A stretch of 64,000 nucleotides of DNA from Streptomyces sp. NBC_01294 (lineage in GTDB: Bacteria; Actinomycetota; Actinomycetes; Streptomycetales; Streptomycetaceae): contig NZ_CP108423.1 in assembly GCF_035917235.1 (NCBI RefSeq), forward strand, positions 7,655,501 to 7,719,500. The letters are read 5' to 3'. Position numbers and translations under genes: made by a program. Positions within the stretch are counted from its first letter, which is position 1; each line of letters opens with the position of its first letter. Below are positions 25,084 through 33,703 of this stretch, one piece after another. The notes beneath the pieces are model-generated. The model ran no database searches, was not told the DNA's origin, and worked only from the letters and a program-made list of their open reading frames with translations.

Positions 25084-25353
25084 ATGGACGACAGGATGCT
25101 CCGGCGCCGGGTCTACGGCGCCGACCACGAGGACCCCGACCCCGGCCCGCGCCAGGGCCATGTCTACGGCGAGCTGGTCGGCGGGCCGCTCGACGGGCTC
25201 CTCCTGGACATCACCGGCTGGAGCGCGCCCCAGCTCGCCGAGGAGGCCAGGCTCCCCACGGAGATAGGGCGCTACGGAGCGGGCGGCCGCGCCCACTACC
25301 GCCGTCGCGCGGGCGACCCGGGCCACTGGGACTGGACGGGCGACAGCCGCTGA
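25084..25353 (+). CDS. Small conserved hypothetical protein
   Basis: The 89-residue product starts MDDRMLRRRVYGADHEDPDPGPRQGHVYGELVGGPLDGLLLDITGW, acidic to neutral and without membrane segments. A GTG at 25069 would add five residues. The pattern HVYGELVGGPLDGLLLDITGW is reminiscent of small Streptomyces proteins of unknown function. No domain is recognised. It is followed by a perfect 30-bp palindrome. Confidence 0.6.
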   Translation: MDDRMLRRRVYGADHEDPDPGPRQGHVYGELVGGPLDGLLLDITGWSAPQLAEEARLPTEIGRYGAGGRAHYRRRAGDPGHWDWTGDSR

Positions 25354-25373
25354 GTGCGACGCCGGGTGGCCGC

Positions 25374-25403
25374 CTCCGGAAATTCTTCGAAGAATTTCCG
25401 GAG
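25374..25403. repeat. Perfect 30-bp palindrome with A/T-rich centre
   Basis: CTCCGGAAATTCTTC (25374-25388) is followed directly by its exact reverse complement to 25403, with TTCGAA at the centre and no loop. It lies 80 bp before the YCII gene and 20 bp after the previous stop. It could be an operator or a hairpin terminator, but no T-tract follows. Confidence 0.9.
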
Positions 25404-25483
25404 AGCCGTCGATCCGGGCGTCTCCCGTTCGACGCAGGGGTGAGAGGCGGGGAGAGTCCCCGCCCTCCGACCGAGGAGTCACC

Positions 25484-25843
25484 ATGCCGCGCTTCCTGAC
25501 GATGATCCGCATCAACGAGCAGCAACTCTCCCCCGAGACCCCGTTCCCGGCCGATTTCGAGCAGCGGATGGGCGCCCTGCACGAGGAGATCACCAAGGCC
25601 GGGGTCATGCTCGACACGGCGGGTCTGCTGCCCACCTCCGAGGGCACCCGGCTCACCTGGTCCGGCGGGAAGGTCAGCTACACCGACGGTCCCTTCACCG
25701 AGACCAAGGAGGTCGTCGGCGGCTACTCCCTGAGCCAGTGCAAGGACAAGGCCGAGGCCATCGAGTGGACCCGCCGGTTCCTCGAGATCCACCCGCCGGA
25801 GTGGAACGTCAGCGCCGAGGTCCGGGAGATCCAGGAAATGTGA
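25484..25843 (+). CDS. YCII-related (DGPF) protein
   Basis: The 119-residue protein is a dimeric alpha/beta barrel of the YCII family, with the diagnostic YTDGPFTETKEVVGGYSL. The role of DGPF proteins is unknown; they are conserved partners and targets of ECF41/ECF42-type sigma factors. It lies 53 bp upstream of an ECF42-like sigma gene on the same strand. The upstream region contains GTCGA near 25408 and CGA at 25430, 17 bases apart. This resembles the published ECF42 promoter pattern as I recall it, which would put this gene under its neighbour's control. Confidence 0.9.
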   Translation: MPRFLTMIRINEQQLSPETPFPADFEQRMGALHEEITKAGVMLDTAGLLPTSEGTRLTWSGGKVSYTDGPFTETKEVVGGYSLSQCKDKAEAIEWTRRFLEIHPPEWNVSAEVREIQEM

Positions 25844-25896
25844 TCCCCGCGCGCCCGCGCCGCGTTTGCCCTGCATCGTCACGGCTGCTCTGATGG

Positions 25897-27141
25897 GTGG
25901 CCGTGACGGCAGTGAGTGCGGCCCAGGCGGTCGAAGCGGTGTTCAGGATCGAGTCCGCGCGGATCATCGCCGGTGTCGCCCGTATCGTGCGGGACGTCGG
26001 CATCGCGGAGGAGATCGCCCAGGACGCCCTCGTCGCCGCGCTGGAACAGTGGCCCGAGTCGGGCGTCCCGGACCGGCCGGGCGCCTGGCTCACGGCCACC
26101 GCCAAGCACCGCGCGATCGACCTCGTCCGCCGCAAGGAGACGTACGCGCGCAAGCTCGCGGAGGTCGGCCGGAGCCTGGAGGACGTACCGCCGCCCGCCG
26201 AACCGGCCGAGCTCGCGGACCCTGAGCACATCGACGACGACCTGCTGCGCCTGATCTTCACCTCCTGCCACCCCGTCCTCGCCACGGACGCCCGGATCGC
26301 GCTGACCCTGCGCCTGATGGGCGGACTGACGACCCAGGAGATCGCCCGCGCCTTCCTCGCGTCCGAGCCGACCATCGCCCAGCGCATCGTCCGGGCGAAG
26401 CGGGCCCTGGCCAAGGCCGGGGTGCCCTTCGAGGTCCCGTACGGCGCCGACCGCGAGACCCGGCTCTCCTCGGTGCTGGAGGTCATCTACCTCGTCTTCA
26501 ACGAGGGGTACTCGGCCACCGCCGGGGACGACCTCGTCCGCCCCGCCCTGTGCGAGGACGCCCTGCGCCTGGCCCGCGTCCTGGCCGGCCTGATGCCCAA
26601 GGAGCCCGAGGTGCACGGCCTCGCCGCGCTGCTGGAGTTCCAGGCGTCCCGGATCGCCACCCGCACCGGCCCCGACGGCGAACCGGTGCTGCTCGCCGAC
26701 CAGAACCGGGCCCGGTGGAACCGCATGCTCATCGACCGCGGTGCCCGGGCCCTGCGCCAGGCCGGGAACGGCCCGTACTCCGTCCAGGCCGCGATCGCCG
26801 GCTGCCACGCGGCGGCGGTCCGCTACGAGGACACGGACTGGCCGAGGATCGCGGCCCTCTACGGGCGGCTCGTCCAGCTGGTCCCGTCACCGGTGGTGGA
26901 ACTCAACCGGGCGGTCGCGGTCTCGATGGCCGAGGGGCCCGAGGCGGCCCTGCCGCTGGTCGACGCCCTGATGCGGGAACCGGCCCTGCGCTCCTACCAC
27001 TTGCTGCCGAGCGTACGGGGAGATCTGCTGGAGCGGCTCGGCCGGCCCGGCGAGGCCCGCGCGGAGTTCGAACGCGCGGCCTCGCTCACCCGCAACGAGC
27101 AGGAACGCACTCTCCTCCTGCGGCGCGCGGCCCGCCTCTGA
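25897..27141 (+). CDS. ECF42-type sigma factor with C-terminal extension
   Basis: The 414-residue protein has sigma region 2 (IVRDVGIAEEIAQDALVAALEQWPESGVPDRPGAWLTATAKHRAIDLVRR) and region 4 (IALTLRLMGGLTTQEIARAFLASEPTIAQRIVRAKRAL). A large C-terminal DUF6596-like helical extension follows, from ADRETRLSSVLEVIYLVFNEGYSAT to the end. The extension replaces a dedicated anti-sigma factor in this group and is required for activity in studied members. The GTG at 25897 gives a compact N-terminus. Genomic linkage to a DGPF protein is the known hallmark of ECF42. Likely role: environmentally triggered transcription of DGPF genes. Confidence 0.9.
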   Translation: MAVTAVSAAQAVEAVFRIESARIIAGVARIVRDVGIAEEIAQDALVAALEQWPESGVPDRPGAWLTATAKHRAIDLVRRKETYARKLAEVGRSLEDVPPPAEPAELADPEHIDDDLLRLIFTSCHPVLATDARIALTLRLMGGLTTQEIARAFLASEPTIAQRIVRAKRALAKAGVPFEVPYGADRETRLSSVLEVIYLVFNEGYSATAGDDLVRPALCEDALRLARVLAGLMPKEPEVHGLAALLEFQASRIATRTGPDGEPVLLADQNRARWNRMLIDRGARALRQAGNGPYSVQAAIAGCHAAAVRYEDTDWPRIAALYGRLVQLVPSPVVELNRAVAVSMAEGPEAALPLVDALMREPALRSYHLLPSVRGDLLERLGRPGEARAEFERAASLTRNEQERTLLLRRAARL

Positions 27142-27190
27142 GCCGCCTTTGTGCCCCGCGTGCGTGCCCGCCGCCGAGCCCCGGCCCGGG

Positions 27191-28669
27191 TCAGCCGCGC
27201 CGCGCGTACGCGGCCACGTCCAGCGGGGTCCGTACGGGCCGCCTCGGCGCGGTCAGCGCGATGGGCCGGCGGAAACCGCCGGAGCGGGTGATGTCCTGGA
27301 CCGTCAGGCGCAGCGCCTCCTGGAAGTCGCACATCGTCCGGCGGGCCGCCGGGGTGTCGACGTAGAGGGAGTTCATGTGCATCCCGTCCGCATCCCGCTG
27401 GAACCACGAACAGGCCCCGTTGGCGCGCGCCGACCAGACGTGGGTCGCGGGCCGCCAGTCGTCGTGCCGCTCGGCGCCCCGGCACCTGCGCATGTCGATG
27501 TACGAGAAGAAGTTCACCGGGTACGGCCAGGCGCGGGCGGCGAACTCCGCGGGCGCCAGCAGCTCCCACGCCCGGACGAACGGCACGTCGACATGGCCGA
27601 TCATCTCGCTGAAGCCGGCCCGGACCGAGGCCATGACCTGGGCGAAGTCCCGGCCGGGCGAAGCGTCGAACTCGATGGGCATGGTGTTGACGAACCAGCC
27701 CACCGAGTCCGTCCAGGCTCCCCGGCCGCGCTCGCTGACCGGCATGAGGCCCCGGTAGACGCCCGGCCCGCCGGCCTCGCGCAGGCACACGGCGACGGAG
27801 GCGAGCACCCCCATGAACGGCTTGCCGCCGACCGCCAGGCAGGTCTTCTCGAACACCTCCGTCTCGGCGGCGTCCAGCAGCAGGGAGGCCTCGTTGACGA
27901 TCGGGTACATGCGCTCCGGCTCGACACCGAGGTCGAGCGGGAAGCGGGGGAAGAACTCGCCGGCCCGTTCGATGAACGACCGCCAGTAGTCCAGTCGTTC
28001 GTCACCGGCGTCGATCGACAGGTAGCGGCGGCGCTGCTCGTCGGCGAAGTCGAGGTAGCTGGGGGCGGGCGGCAGTTCGACGTCCTCGCCGCGGCACAGG
28101 GACTCGTAGGCGGTCATCACCTCGCGGACGACGATCGGCATCGACATGCCGTCGCACACGATGTGGTCGAAGGCGAGGTAGACGGTCGCGGAGTCCTCGC
28201 GGAGCACCGCGCCCATGGTGAACAGGGGCCAGGAGAGGGTGTCGATGCTCCGCTTGAACCGTTCGACGAGGAAGTCGCGCAGCAGGTCGGAGGTGGCGAA
28301 GGTGCCCACGTGCTCGGGATCCAGGGCGAGTTCGGCGGGGTCGAAGGGCTCGCAGGACAGTTCCCCGGCCAGACGGAGGAACGCGCACCGCAGGACCTCG
28401 TGCCGCCGGACGAAGGAGAGCAGGGACTGGGCCAGGGCCTGTTCGTCCAGCGGGCCGGAGACTTCGAAGGTGACCGCGACCCAGGACGCGACGGGGTCGT
28501 CGGCGGCCCGGCTCTCCTCGGCGACGCTGAAGTGCTTGTCCTGGTTGAAGGACGCCTTCCTGCTCGCCGGGTCACCCGTGGGGCCGGCCTCCGCCGCCGT
28601 CGACCTGAGCCGCCACTCGACCACCCGGCCGGGTGCCACGTGGTGCATCTCCAGAGGAAACTGCCGCAT
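27191..28669 (-). CDS. Stand-alone condensation-domain protein
   Basis: The 492-residue protein is a complete NRPS-type condensation/acyltransferase fold without carrier or adenylation domains. N-terminal FPLEMHHVAPGRVVEWRLR is followed by the catalytic region VYLAFDHIVCDGMSMP near residues 163-175, and the later bridge contains DSVGWFVNTMPIEF. The active-site motif HHxxxDG reads DHIVCDG, keeping the catalytic second His. Such free-standing enzymes (PapA-like) acylate or condense small substrates. The ATG at 28669 follows GAAGGG. It lies 109 bp downstream of the exporter genes and is probably co-transcribed, so its product may be the exported compound; this is inference. Confidence 0.85.
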   Translation of the reverse strand: MRQFPLEMHHVAPGRVVEWRLRSTAAEAGPTGDPASRKASFNQDKHFSVAEESRAADDPVASWVAVTFEVSGPLDEQALAQSLLSFVRRHEVLRCAFLRLAGELSCEPFDPAELALDPEHVGTFATSDLLRDFLVERFKRSIDTLSWPLFTMGAVLREDSATVYLAFDHIVCDGMSMPIVVREVMTAYESLCRGEDVELPPAPSYLDFADEQRRRYLSIDAGDERLDYWRSFIERAGEFFPRFPLDLGVEPERMYPIVNEASLLLDAAETEVFEKTCLAVGGKPFMGVLASVAVCLREAGGPGVYRGLMPVSERGRGAWTDSVGWFVNTMPIEFDASPGRDFAQVMASVRAGFSEMIGHVDVPFVRAWELLAPAEFAARAWPYPVNFFSYIDMRRCRGAERHDDWRPATHVWSARANGACSWFQRDADGMHMNSLYVDTPAARRTMCDFQEALRLTVQDITRSGGFRRPIALTAPRRPVRTPLDVAAYARRG

Positions 28670-28777
28670 ACCGTCATCCCTTCGCCCCCGAGTCAACCCC
28701 CAGGCCCTAACGACCCCCGGCCGGGGGAAGTGACGAAATCACTCGATTCGGACCGGGGGCGCCGCCGGCCGCGGCCC

Positions 28778-31087
28778 CTACTCGGTGTGCAGGGCCGCCG
28801 CGATCGTCATCCGGGCCGCTGACCGGGCGGGAACCAGCGCACCGAGGACGGCGATCGCGACCCCGGCCAGCAGGAGGCCGGTCAACTGAGGCGCGTCCCA
28901 GACGTTCTTCATCGACTCCGGGAAGGTGACCACCCCCACGTTGTCCACGACCAGCCGGTGCGCGAGGACGCCGAGGGGGATGCCGAGCAGCCCGCCGGCC
29001 GCGCCCACTCCCGCCACCGAGGTCACGGTCATCGCCACGACCTGCCGCGGGGTCATCCCGATCGACTTGAGCATGCCGAGGTCCCGGCGGCGCTCGCGGA
29101 TGCCCAGGAGGACGGTGTTGAAGACGCCGAGCGACGCGACGGTGCTCAGCAGGACGGTGAACACCGACGAGAAGGTGACGACCGTGGTGGTGGCGGTGTT
29201 CCCCGAGTCCGACACCGAGGCGCGCAGCGCGGGGTCGACGGCCTCGGCCGCCTCGGCGTAGGCCCGGGCGTCGGCTCCGGGAGCCAGCCGCACCTCGTAC
29301 TCGACCGCGTGGGGGTCCGGCACCAGCGGCAGGAGGGTCTCCCAGGAGGCCTCCAGGGCCCGCGCGTTGCCCTCGATGAGCTCGCCCACGATGGTCGCGG
29401 AGGTCTGCCTGCCGTTCAGCGCGAGGGTGACCCGGTCACCGAGCCGCAGCCCGTGCTGGGTGAGAAAGGCCGGCCCGGCCATGACCTCGCCGGCCGCCTC
29501 GGGCATCCGGCCCTTGGCGAGCTGAGTGGCGTACGAGGCGCTGGTCCCGCGGTAGAAATCGGCGAAGGCGGGCCGGCTCTGCCCGACGAGGGTCACCTGC
29601 GCCAGTGCGCGGGCCCGTACCTGCGGCGCACCGGGCAGGGACCGCAGCCGTTCCTCGATCTCGGGGTCGCCGAGCAGGGGAGGGGTCCGGCCGTTGACCG
29701 GCCCCCCGGCCTCCACCCTGACCAGGGCGCCGCCGCTCCCGCGTCCGGCCTCGCTGAACGCGAGCATCGTGCTGGTCAGCCCGGTCGCCAGGGTCACCGT
29801 GGTGACCCCGAGGACGATGGCCGCCATGGTCAGCAGCGTGCGGCCGGGGCGGGCGAACGGCCGGCCCAGGCCCATGCTGACCGGGCGCGGCAGCCGGCTG
29901 CCGCCGAGGACGCGCTGGACACGCAGCCCGCGGCCCGTCCGGGGGGCGCTGCCCGCGCTGATCGCCCGGGCCGCCGACAGCCGGTGCGCCCGCAGCGCGG
30001 GGACCAGCGCGGTGAGCAGGACGAGCGCGGGCATGCCCAGCAGGCAGACGACCGACACCCACGCGCCGACGCCGCCGACGGCGGCCCGTCCCGTCTCGAT
30101 GCCGGAGAACGCGACCCTGAGGATGGGCTCGGCCAGCGCGTTGCCGAGCAGGGTGCCGAGGGCGGAACCGACGACCGCGGGCACGGCCATCATCATCAGG
30201 TACACGGCGACCACCTGGTTCGGGGTGAAACCGAGGGCCTTGAGCACGCCGATGTGCCGGTACCCGGAGACGACCGCCCCGCTGACGACGTTCCCGACGA
30301 TCAGGGCGGAGACCAGGAGGCCGAGGACACCGAAGAGTGTCATGAAGGGGACATAGGCGTCGGCCAGGGACGAGAAGGCGCTCCTCAGGTCGAGGTGGGT
30401 GTGCACGCTGATCCGCGCGCCCTCGGGCAGCCCGGCGGTCGCTCTCGCCAGTGCGGAGTCCAGCTGCGCGTCGGTGGAGGAGTCCTCGAAGCGGTAGAGC
30501 ATCTGCGCGGTGGCCGGACGCATCGCGGCCATCTGCTCCGGCGCGACCCAGGCGTCCGCGGACTTGCTCATGGCGGCCGCGAAACCGACGACGGTCAGCG
30601 GCGCGGATCCGGGGACCTCCAGCCTGGTTCCCAGCAGTTCCGGACCGGGGGAGCCGCCGGAGGGCCAGCCGACCGTGATCTCGCCGGGCGCGGACGCCCA
30701 GCGGCCCTCCAGGACCTCGACGCGGTCCACCGGGCCGCCCGGGTCCGCCCGGCCCACCACCGTGAGGGAGCCGCCCGGCATCCAGAGCCAGCCCTCGGGG
30801 ACGTCCACGACGCTCTGCCCGAACGGCCCCGCGGCGGCCGTCACCCCGGCCCGCCCGGCGGTCCGCGCCAGCTGCTCCGGCGAGGCTTTCGCCGTGTCGA
30901 AGGCTGCCACGGTGTGCGGGCCGCGCTGGGCGGCGTACGCCTTGTCGAAGGGGCTGGTGGCGACGTCGAGCAGCCCCAGTGCGAGCAGGACGGTCGTGGT
31001 CGAGCAGAGCACGACCAGTCCGATGACGAAGGTCTGGAGCCTGCGGCGCTTCACGGCCGCGCGCGAGGCCCGCCACACGGCGCTCAC
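28778..31087 (-). CDS. FtsX/MacB-like ABC transporter permease
   Basis: The 769-residue protein has the FtsX-family layout in duplicate. It has an N-terminal membrane helix (LQTFVIGLVVLCSTTTVLLALGL), a large extracytoplasmic domain and three helices (about 250-365). A second helix near 420 (LLTMAAIVLGVTTVTLATGL), a second external domain and three final helices follow (about 630-760; SIGMTPRQVVAMTVTSVAGVG is a typical FtsX segment). The GTG at 31087 overlaps the ATPase stop by four bases. Such exporters pump peptides, lipids or lipoproteins from the outer face of the membrane. It pairs with the ATPase upstream and is probably governed by the divergent two-component system. Confidence 0.92.
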   Translation of the reverse strand: MSAVWRASRAAVKRRRLQTFVIGLVVLCSTTTVLLALGLLDVATSPFDKAYAAQRGPHTVAAFDTAKASPEQLARTAGRAGVTAAAGPFGQSVVDVPEGWLWMPGGSLTVVGRADPGGPVDRVEVLEGRWASAPGEITVGWPSGGSPGPELLGTRLEVPGSAPLTVVGFAAAMSKSADAWVAPEQMAAMRPATAQMLYRFEDSSTDAQLDSALARATAGLPEGARISVHTHLDLRSAFSSLADAYVPFMTLFGVLGLLVSALIVGNVVSGAVVSGYRHIGVLKALGFTPNQVVAVYLMMMAVPAVVGSALGTLLGNALAEPILRVAFSGIETGRAAVGGVGAWVSVVCLLGMPALVLLTALVPALRAHRLSAARAISAGSAPRTGRGLRVQRVLGGSRLPRPVSMGLGRPFARPGRTLLTMAAIVLGVTTVTLATGLTSTMLAFSEAGRGSGGALVRVEAGGPVNGRTPPLLGDPEIEERLRSLPGAPQVRARALAQVTLVGQSRPAFADFYRGTSASYATQLAKGRMPEAAGEVMAGPAFLTQHGLRLGDRVTLALNGRQTSATIVGELIEGNARALEASWETLLPLVPDPHAVEYEVRLAPGADARAYAEAAEAVDPALRASVSDSGNTATTTVVTFSSVFTVLLSTVASLGVFNTVLLGIRERRRDLGMLKSIGMTPRQVVAMTVTSVAGVGAAGGLLGIPLGVLAHRLVVDNVGVVTFPESMKNVWDAPQLTGLLLAGVAIAVLGALVPARSAARMTIAAALHTE

Positions 31088-31794
31088 GCGGTCGCCTCCA
31101 GTGCGCTCTGCCGGGCGACCCGGCCGTCGGCGACCTCGACCAGGCGACTGGCGCAGCGGGTGGCCAGGTGCGGGTCGTGCGTGACGATCAGCAGTGTCTG
31201 GCCGATCTGGTTGAGGTCGATGAGCAGGTCCATCACCTGTTCGCCCGAGCGGCTGTCGAGGGCTCCGGTCGGCTCGTCCGCCAGCAGCAGTGCCGGACGG
31301 TTCATCAAGGACCGTGCCACGGCGACGCGTTGGCGCTCGCCGCCGCTCAGCGTCGCCGGATAGTTGTTCCGGCGGTCGGCGACGCCGAGCTCGTCGAGGA
31401 GCTCCAGGGCTCGGCGGCGCGCCTGCCGGGCGGGGGTTCCGGTCAACTGGGCGGCCAGCGCCACGTTGTCGAGGGCCGGCAGGTCGTCGATGAGGTTGAA
31501 GAACTGGAAGATCATGCCGATGTGCCGGCGCCGGAACAGCGCCAGTCCGGTCTCGTTCAGCCGGCCCAGGTCCTGGCCCTGCACCTCGACGGTGCCCGCC
31601 GTCGGCCGGTCCAGCCCGGCCACCATGTTGAGCAGCGTGGACTTGCCGCAGCCGGAGGGGCCCATCACGGCCACTGCGTCACCCGCCCGGATCTCCAGGG
31701 ACAGGCCGTCCAGGGCCTTCGCGTCGCCGTACTCCTTGTGCACCCCGTCCAGTCGTACGACGACCTGCCGCGCACTGTCGTGATCAGTTGTCAT
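31084..31794 (-). CDS. ABC transporter ATP-binding protein (MacB/LolD type)
   Basis: The 236-residue ATPase shows Walker A GPSGCGKST near 45, Q-loop MIFQFFNLIDDL, signature LSGGERQRVAVARSL, Walker B LLLADEPTGALD and H-loop VTHD. The DEPTGALD segment places it in the LolD/MacB subfamily that partners FtsX-like permeases. It is the first gene of a leftward operon with the permease and condensation protein. The gap to the divergent histidine kinase holds paired CCGGATGTA-like repeats that might bind the response regulator. Confidence 0.93.
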   Translation of the reverse strand: MTTDHDSARQVVVRLDGVHKEYGDAKALDGLSLEIRAGDAVAVMGPSGCGKSTLLNMVAGLDRPTAGTVEVQGQDLGRLNETGLALFRRRHIGMIFQFFNLIDDLPALDNVALAAQLTGTPARQARRRALELLDELGVADRRNNYPATLSGGERQRVAVARSLMNRPALLLADEPTGALDSRSGEQVMDLLIDLNQIGQTLLIVTHDPHLATRCASRLVEVADGRVARQSALEATA

Positions 31795-31834
31795 GGTCCG
31801 AACCTAAAGTGGAGCCCGCGGACGGTGCGTCAGT

Positions 31835-31875
31835 CCCCGGATGTAAAGGCCGGGGCAGGTCATCCCGGGGATGTA
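31835..31875. promoter_or_regulatory. Direct repeats between ABC exporter and two-component genes
   Basis: CCCCGGATGTA (31835-31845) and CCGGGGATGTA (31865-31875) repeat with a 30-bp period, about three DNA turns. They lie in the divergent gap, where the NarL-type regulator encoded next door would be expected to bind. The assignment is inference. Confidence 0.4.
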
Positions 31876-31927
31876 CGCAGCCCGTCCGGCAGAATGTCAC
31901 CGAGGCACACGGGATGGGGAGTTGAGG

Positions 31928-32818
31928 GTGGGGCTGATCATCGCCGTCGTCGCGGCCTGCCTGTCCGCGGCCGCGGCCGGCGGGCTCGGCGTGGCCCTGC
32001 TGCGCGCCCGGCGCGGTCACCGGGCGGCGATCGAGGAGCGCGGCTGGCTGCTGGAGCGGGAGCGCGAGAGCGCGGCCCGTACCGCCGTCGACGCCGAACG
32101 GGCCAGGATCGCGGCCGAGCTCCACGACATCGTCAGCCACAACGTGAGCCTGATGGTGGTTCAGGCCGGGGCCGCCCGCGAGGTGCTGGGCACGATGCCG
32201 GAGGAGGCGTCGGCGGCGATGGGCGCCGTGGAGCAGGCCGGGCGGAACACCATGACCGAACTGCGGCACCTGCTGGGCCTGCTCGCACCCGCCCAGGACG
32301 GCGCGGACGAGCCGTACGAGCCGTCCGCACCGCACGGGGGCGGGGGTGGGGCCGGCACCGGGTCCGTGGCCGCCCGGCTGTCGCCGCAGCCGAGCCTCGC
32401 CAGGCTCAGCGCGCTGATCGACCGGTTCTCCTTCGCCGGCCTGCCGGTGGAGGTGCGGATGTCCGGCGACCCGCGCCCGCTCCCGGCCGGGATCGACGTC
32501 ACGGCGTACCGGATCATCCAGGAGGCGCTGACCAACGCGCTCAAACACGGACACGGAGGGAAGACCGAGGTGACGGTGCGGTACGCGGAACACGCGCTGC
32601 GCGTGGAGGTGCTCAACGGCGGACCGAGCGTGCTGACGGGAGGCGCGCCGGGACCCCGGCCCGCCGGCGGCGGGACCGGGCCGAAGGCCGAGGGCGCCGG
32701 CCGCGGACTGCTCGGCCTGCGCGAACGCGTCGCCGTCTACGGAGGTGACCTCGATGCCCGCCGCCGCCTCGGCGGCGGCTACCGGGTGCGCGCCCGCCTC
32801 CCCCTGGACCGGCCGTGA
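31928..32818 (+). CDS. Sensor histidine kinase, NarL/HisKA_3 type
   Basis: GTG 31928, preceded by GGGGAG, gives 296 residues. One N-terminal transmembrane helix (VGLIIAVVAACLSAAAAGGLGVALL) is followed by a short coiled segment and the dimerisation domain, with phosphorylated H66 in AELHDIVSHNVSL. The HATPase domain has IIQEALTNALKHG and GRGLLGLRERV. There is no extracytoplasmic sensor domain, so it may sense within the membrane or through the neighbouring exporter, as intramembrane-sensing kinases do. The stop overlaps the regulator start (GTGA). Confidence 0.9.
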   Translation: MGLIIAVVAACLSAAAAGGLGVALLRARRGHRAAIEERGWLLERERESAARTAVDAERARIAAELHDIVSHNVSLMVVQAGAAREVLGTMPEEASAAMGAVEQAGRNTMTELRHLLGLLAPAQDGADEPYEPSAPHGGGGGAGTGSVAARLSPQPSLARLSALIDRFSFAGLPVEVRMSGDPRPLPAGIDVTAYRIIQEALTNALKHGHGGKTEVTVRYAEHALRVEVLNGGPSVLTGGAPGPRPAGGGTGPKAEGAGRGLLGLRERVAVYGGDLDARRRLGGGYRVRARLPLDRP

Positions 32819-33618
32819 GCACGCCCGACGGGCCGGGGCCGGGGCCCGGACCCGAGCCCGCGCCCGCCGAGCCCGCGCCCGCCGAGCCCGTGCCCGCCGC
32901 GCCGGTGCCCCGGGTGGTCATCGCCGACGACCAGGACCTGGTCCGCACAGGCTTCCGGCTGATCCTGACGGCCCGCGGGATCGACGTGGTCGGTGTGGCC
33001 GCCGACGGGGTGGAGGCGGTCGCGGCGGTGCGCCGGCTGCGTCCGGACGTGGTCCTGCTCGACATCCGGATGCCGAACATGGACGGCCTGGAAGCCGCCC
33101 GGCGCATCCTCGCCGAAGCCCCGTACTGCCGGGTGATCATGCTGACCACCTTCGACCTCGACCAGTACGTGTACGCCGCCCTGGCCGCCGGGGCCAGCGG
33201 CTTCCTGCTCAAGGACGTCACCCCCGCACACCTTGCCGCCGCCGTCCGGCTGGTCGGCACGGGCGACGCGCTGCTCTCCCCGTCGATCACCCGTCGCCTG
33301 GTGGAGCGCTGCGCACCGGGCGCGGCCGACCGGGACCGAGCCCGGACGGCCGGCACCCACCGGGAGCTGGCCGCCCTGACCCCGCGCGAACGCGAGGTGC
33401 TGACCCTGATGGGCCACGGCCGCTCCAACGCCGAACTGGCCCGGGACCTGACGCTCAGCGAGGCCACGGTGAAGACCCACGTGGCCCGCATCTTCGCGAA
33501 GCTGTCCCTGCGCGACCGGGCCCAGGCCGTGGTGCTCGCCTACGAGACGGGCCTGGTGACCCCGGGCTCGGTCGGCCCTTGCGCTCGTTCAGCACGTGCT
33601 CCGGAGCCGGGCGGGTGA
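32815..33618 (+). CDS. LuxR/NarL-type response regulator
   Basis: The 267-residue protein starts with a Pro/Ala-rich tail of about 30 residues. A receiver domain follows (VVIADDQDLVRTGF; phospho-acceptor Asp83 in LLDIRMPNMDG; LKDVTPAHLAAAV), then a C-terminal LuxR helix-turn-helix (LTPREREVLTLMGHGRSNAELARDLTLSEATVKTHVARIFAKL). It is translationally coupled to the kinase. The divergent ABC exporter operon is the obvious target. The ligand or stress sensed is unknown. Confidence 0.93.
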   Translation: MSTPDGPGPGPGPEPAPAEPAPAEPVPAAPVPRVVIADDQDLVRTGFRLILTARGIDVVGVAADGVEAVAAVRRLRPDVVLLDIRMPNMDGLEAARRILAEAPYCRVIMLTTFDLDQYVYAALAAGASGFLLKDVTPAHLAAAVRLVGTGDALLSPSITRRLVERCAPGAADRDRARTAGTHRELAALTPREREVLTLMGHGRSNAELARDLTLSEATVKTHVARIFAKLSLRDRAQAVVLAYETGLVTPGSVGPCARSARAPEPGG

Positions 33619-33703
33619 CCGGTCCGTAGGCCCGTGCCCCGCAGCAGCGGCTCCGGCGTCGCCGCTCCCCGTCTCGCCGGCCGTCAGGGCACCAGCTCCG
33701 CCA

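Noticed and set aside
28958..31363. 801-codon plus-strand frame opposite the FtsX permease
   Set aside because: Its composition is His/Gly/Arg/Asp-rich and it lacks any motif. The minus strand encodes the complete FtsX permease and its coupled ATPase.
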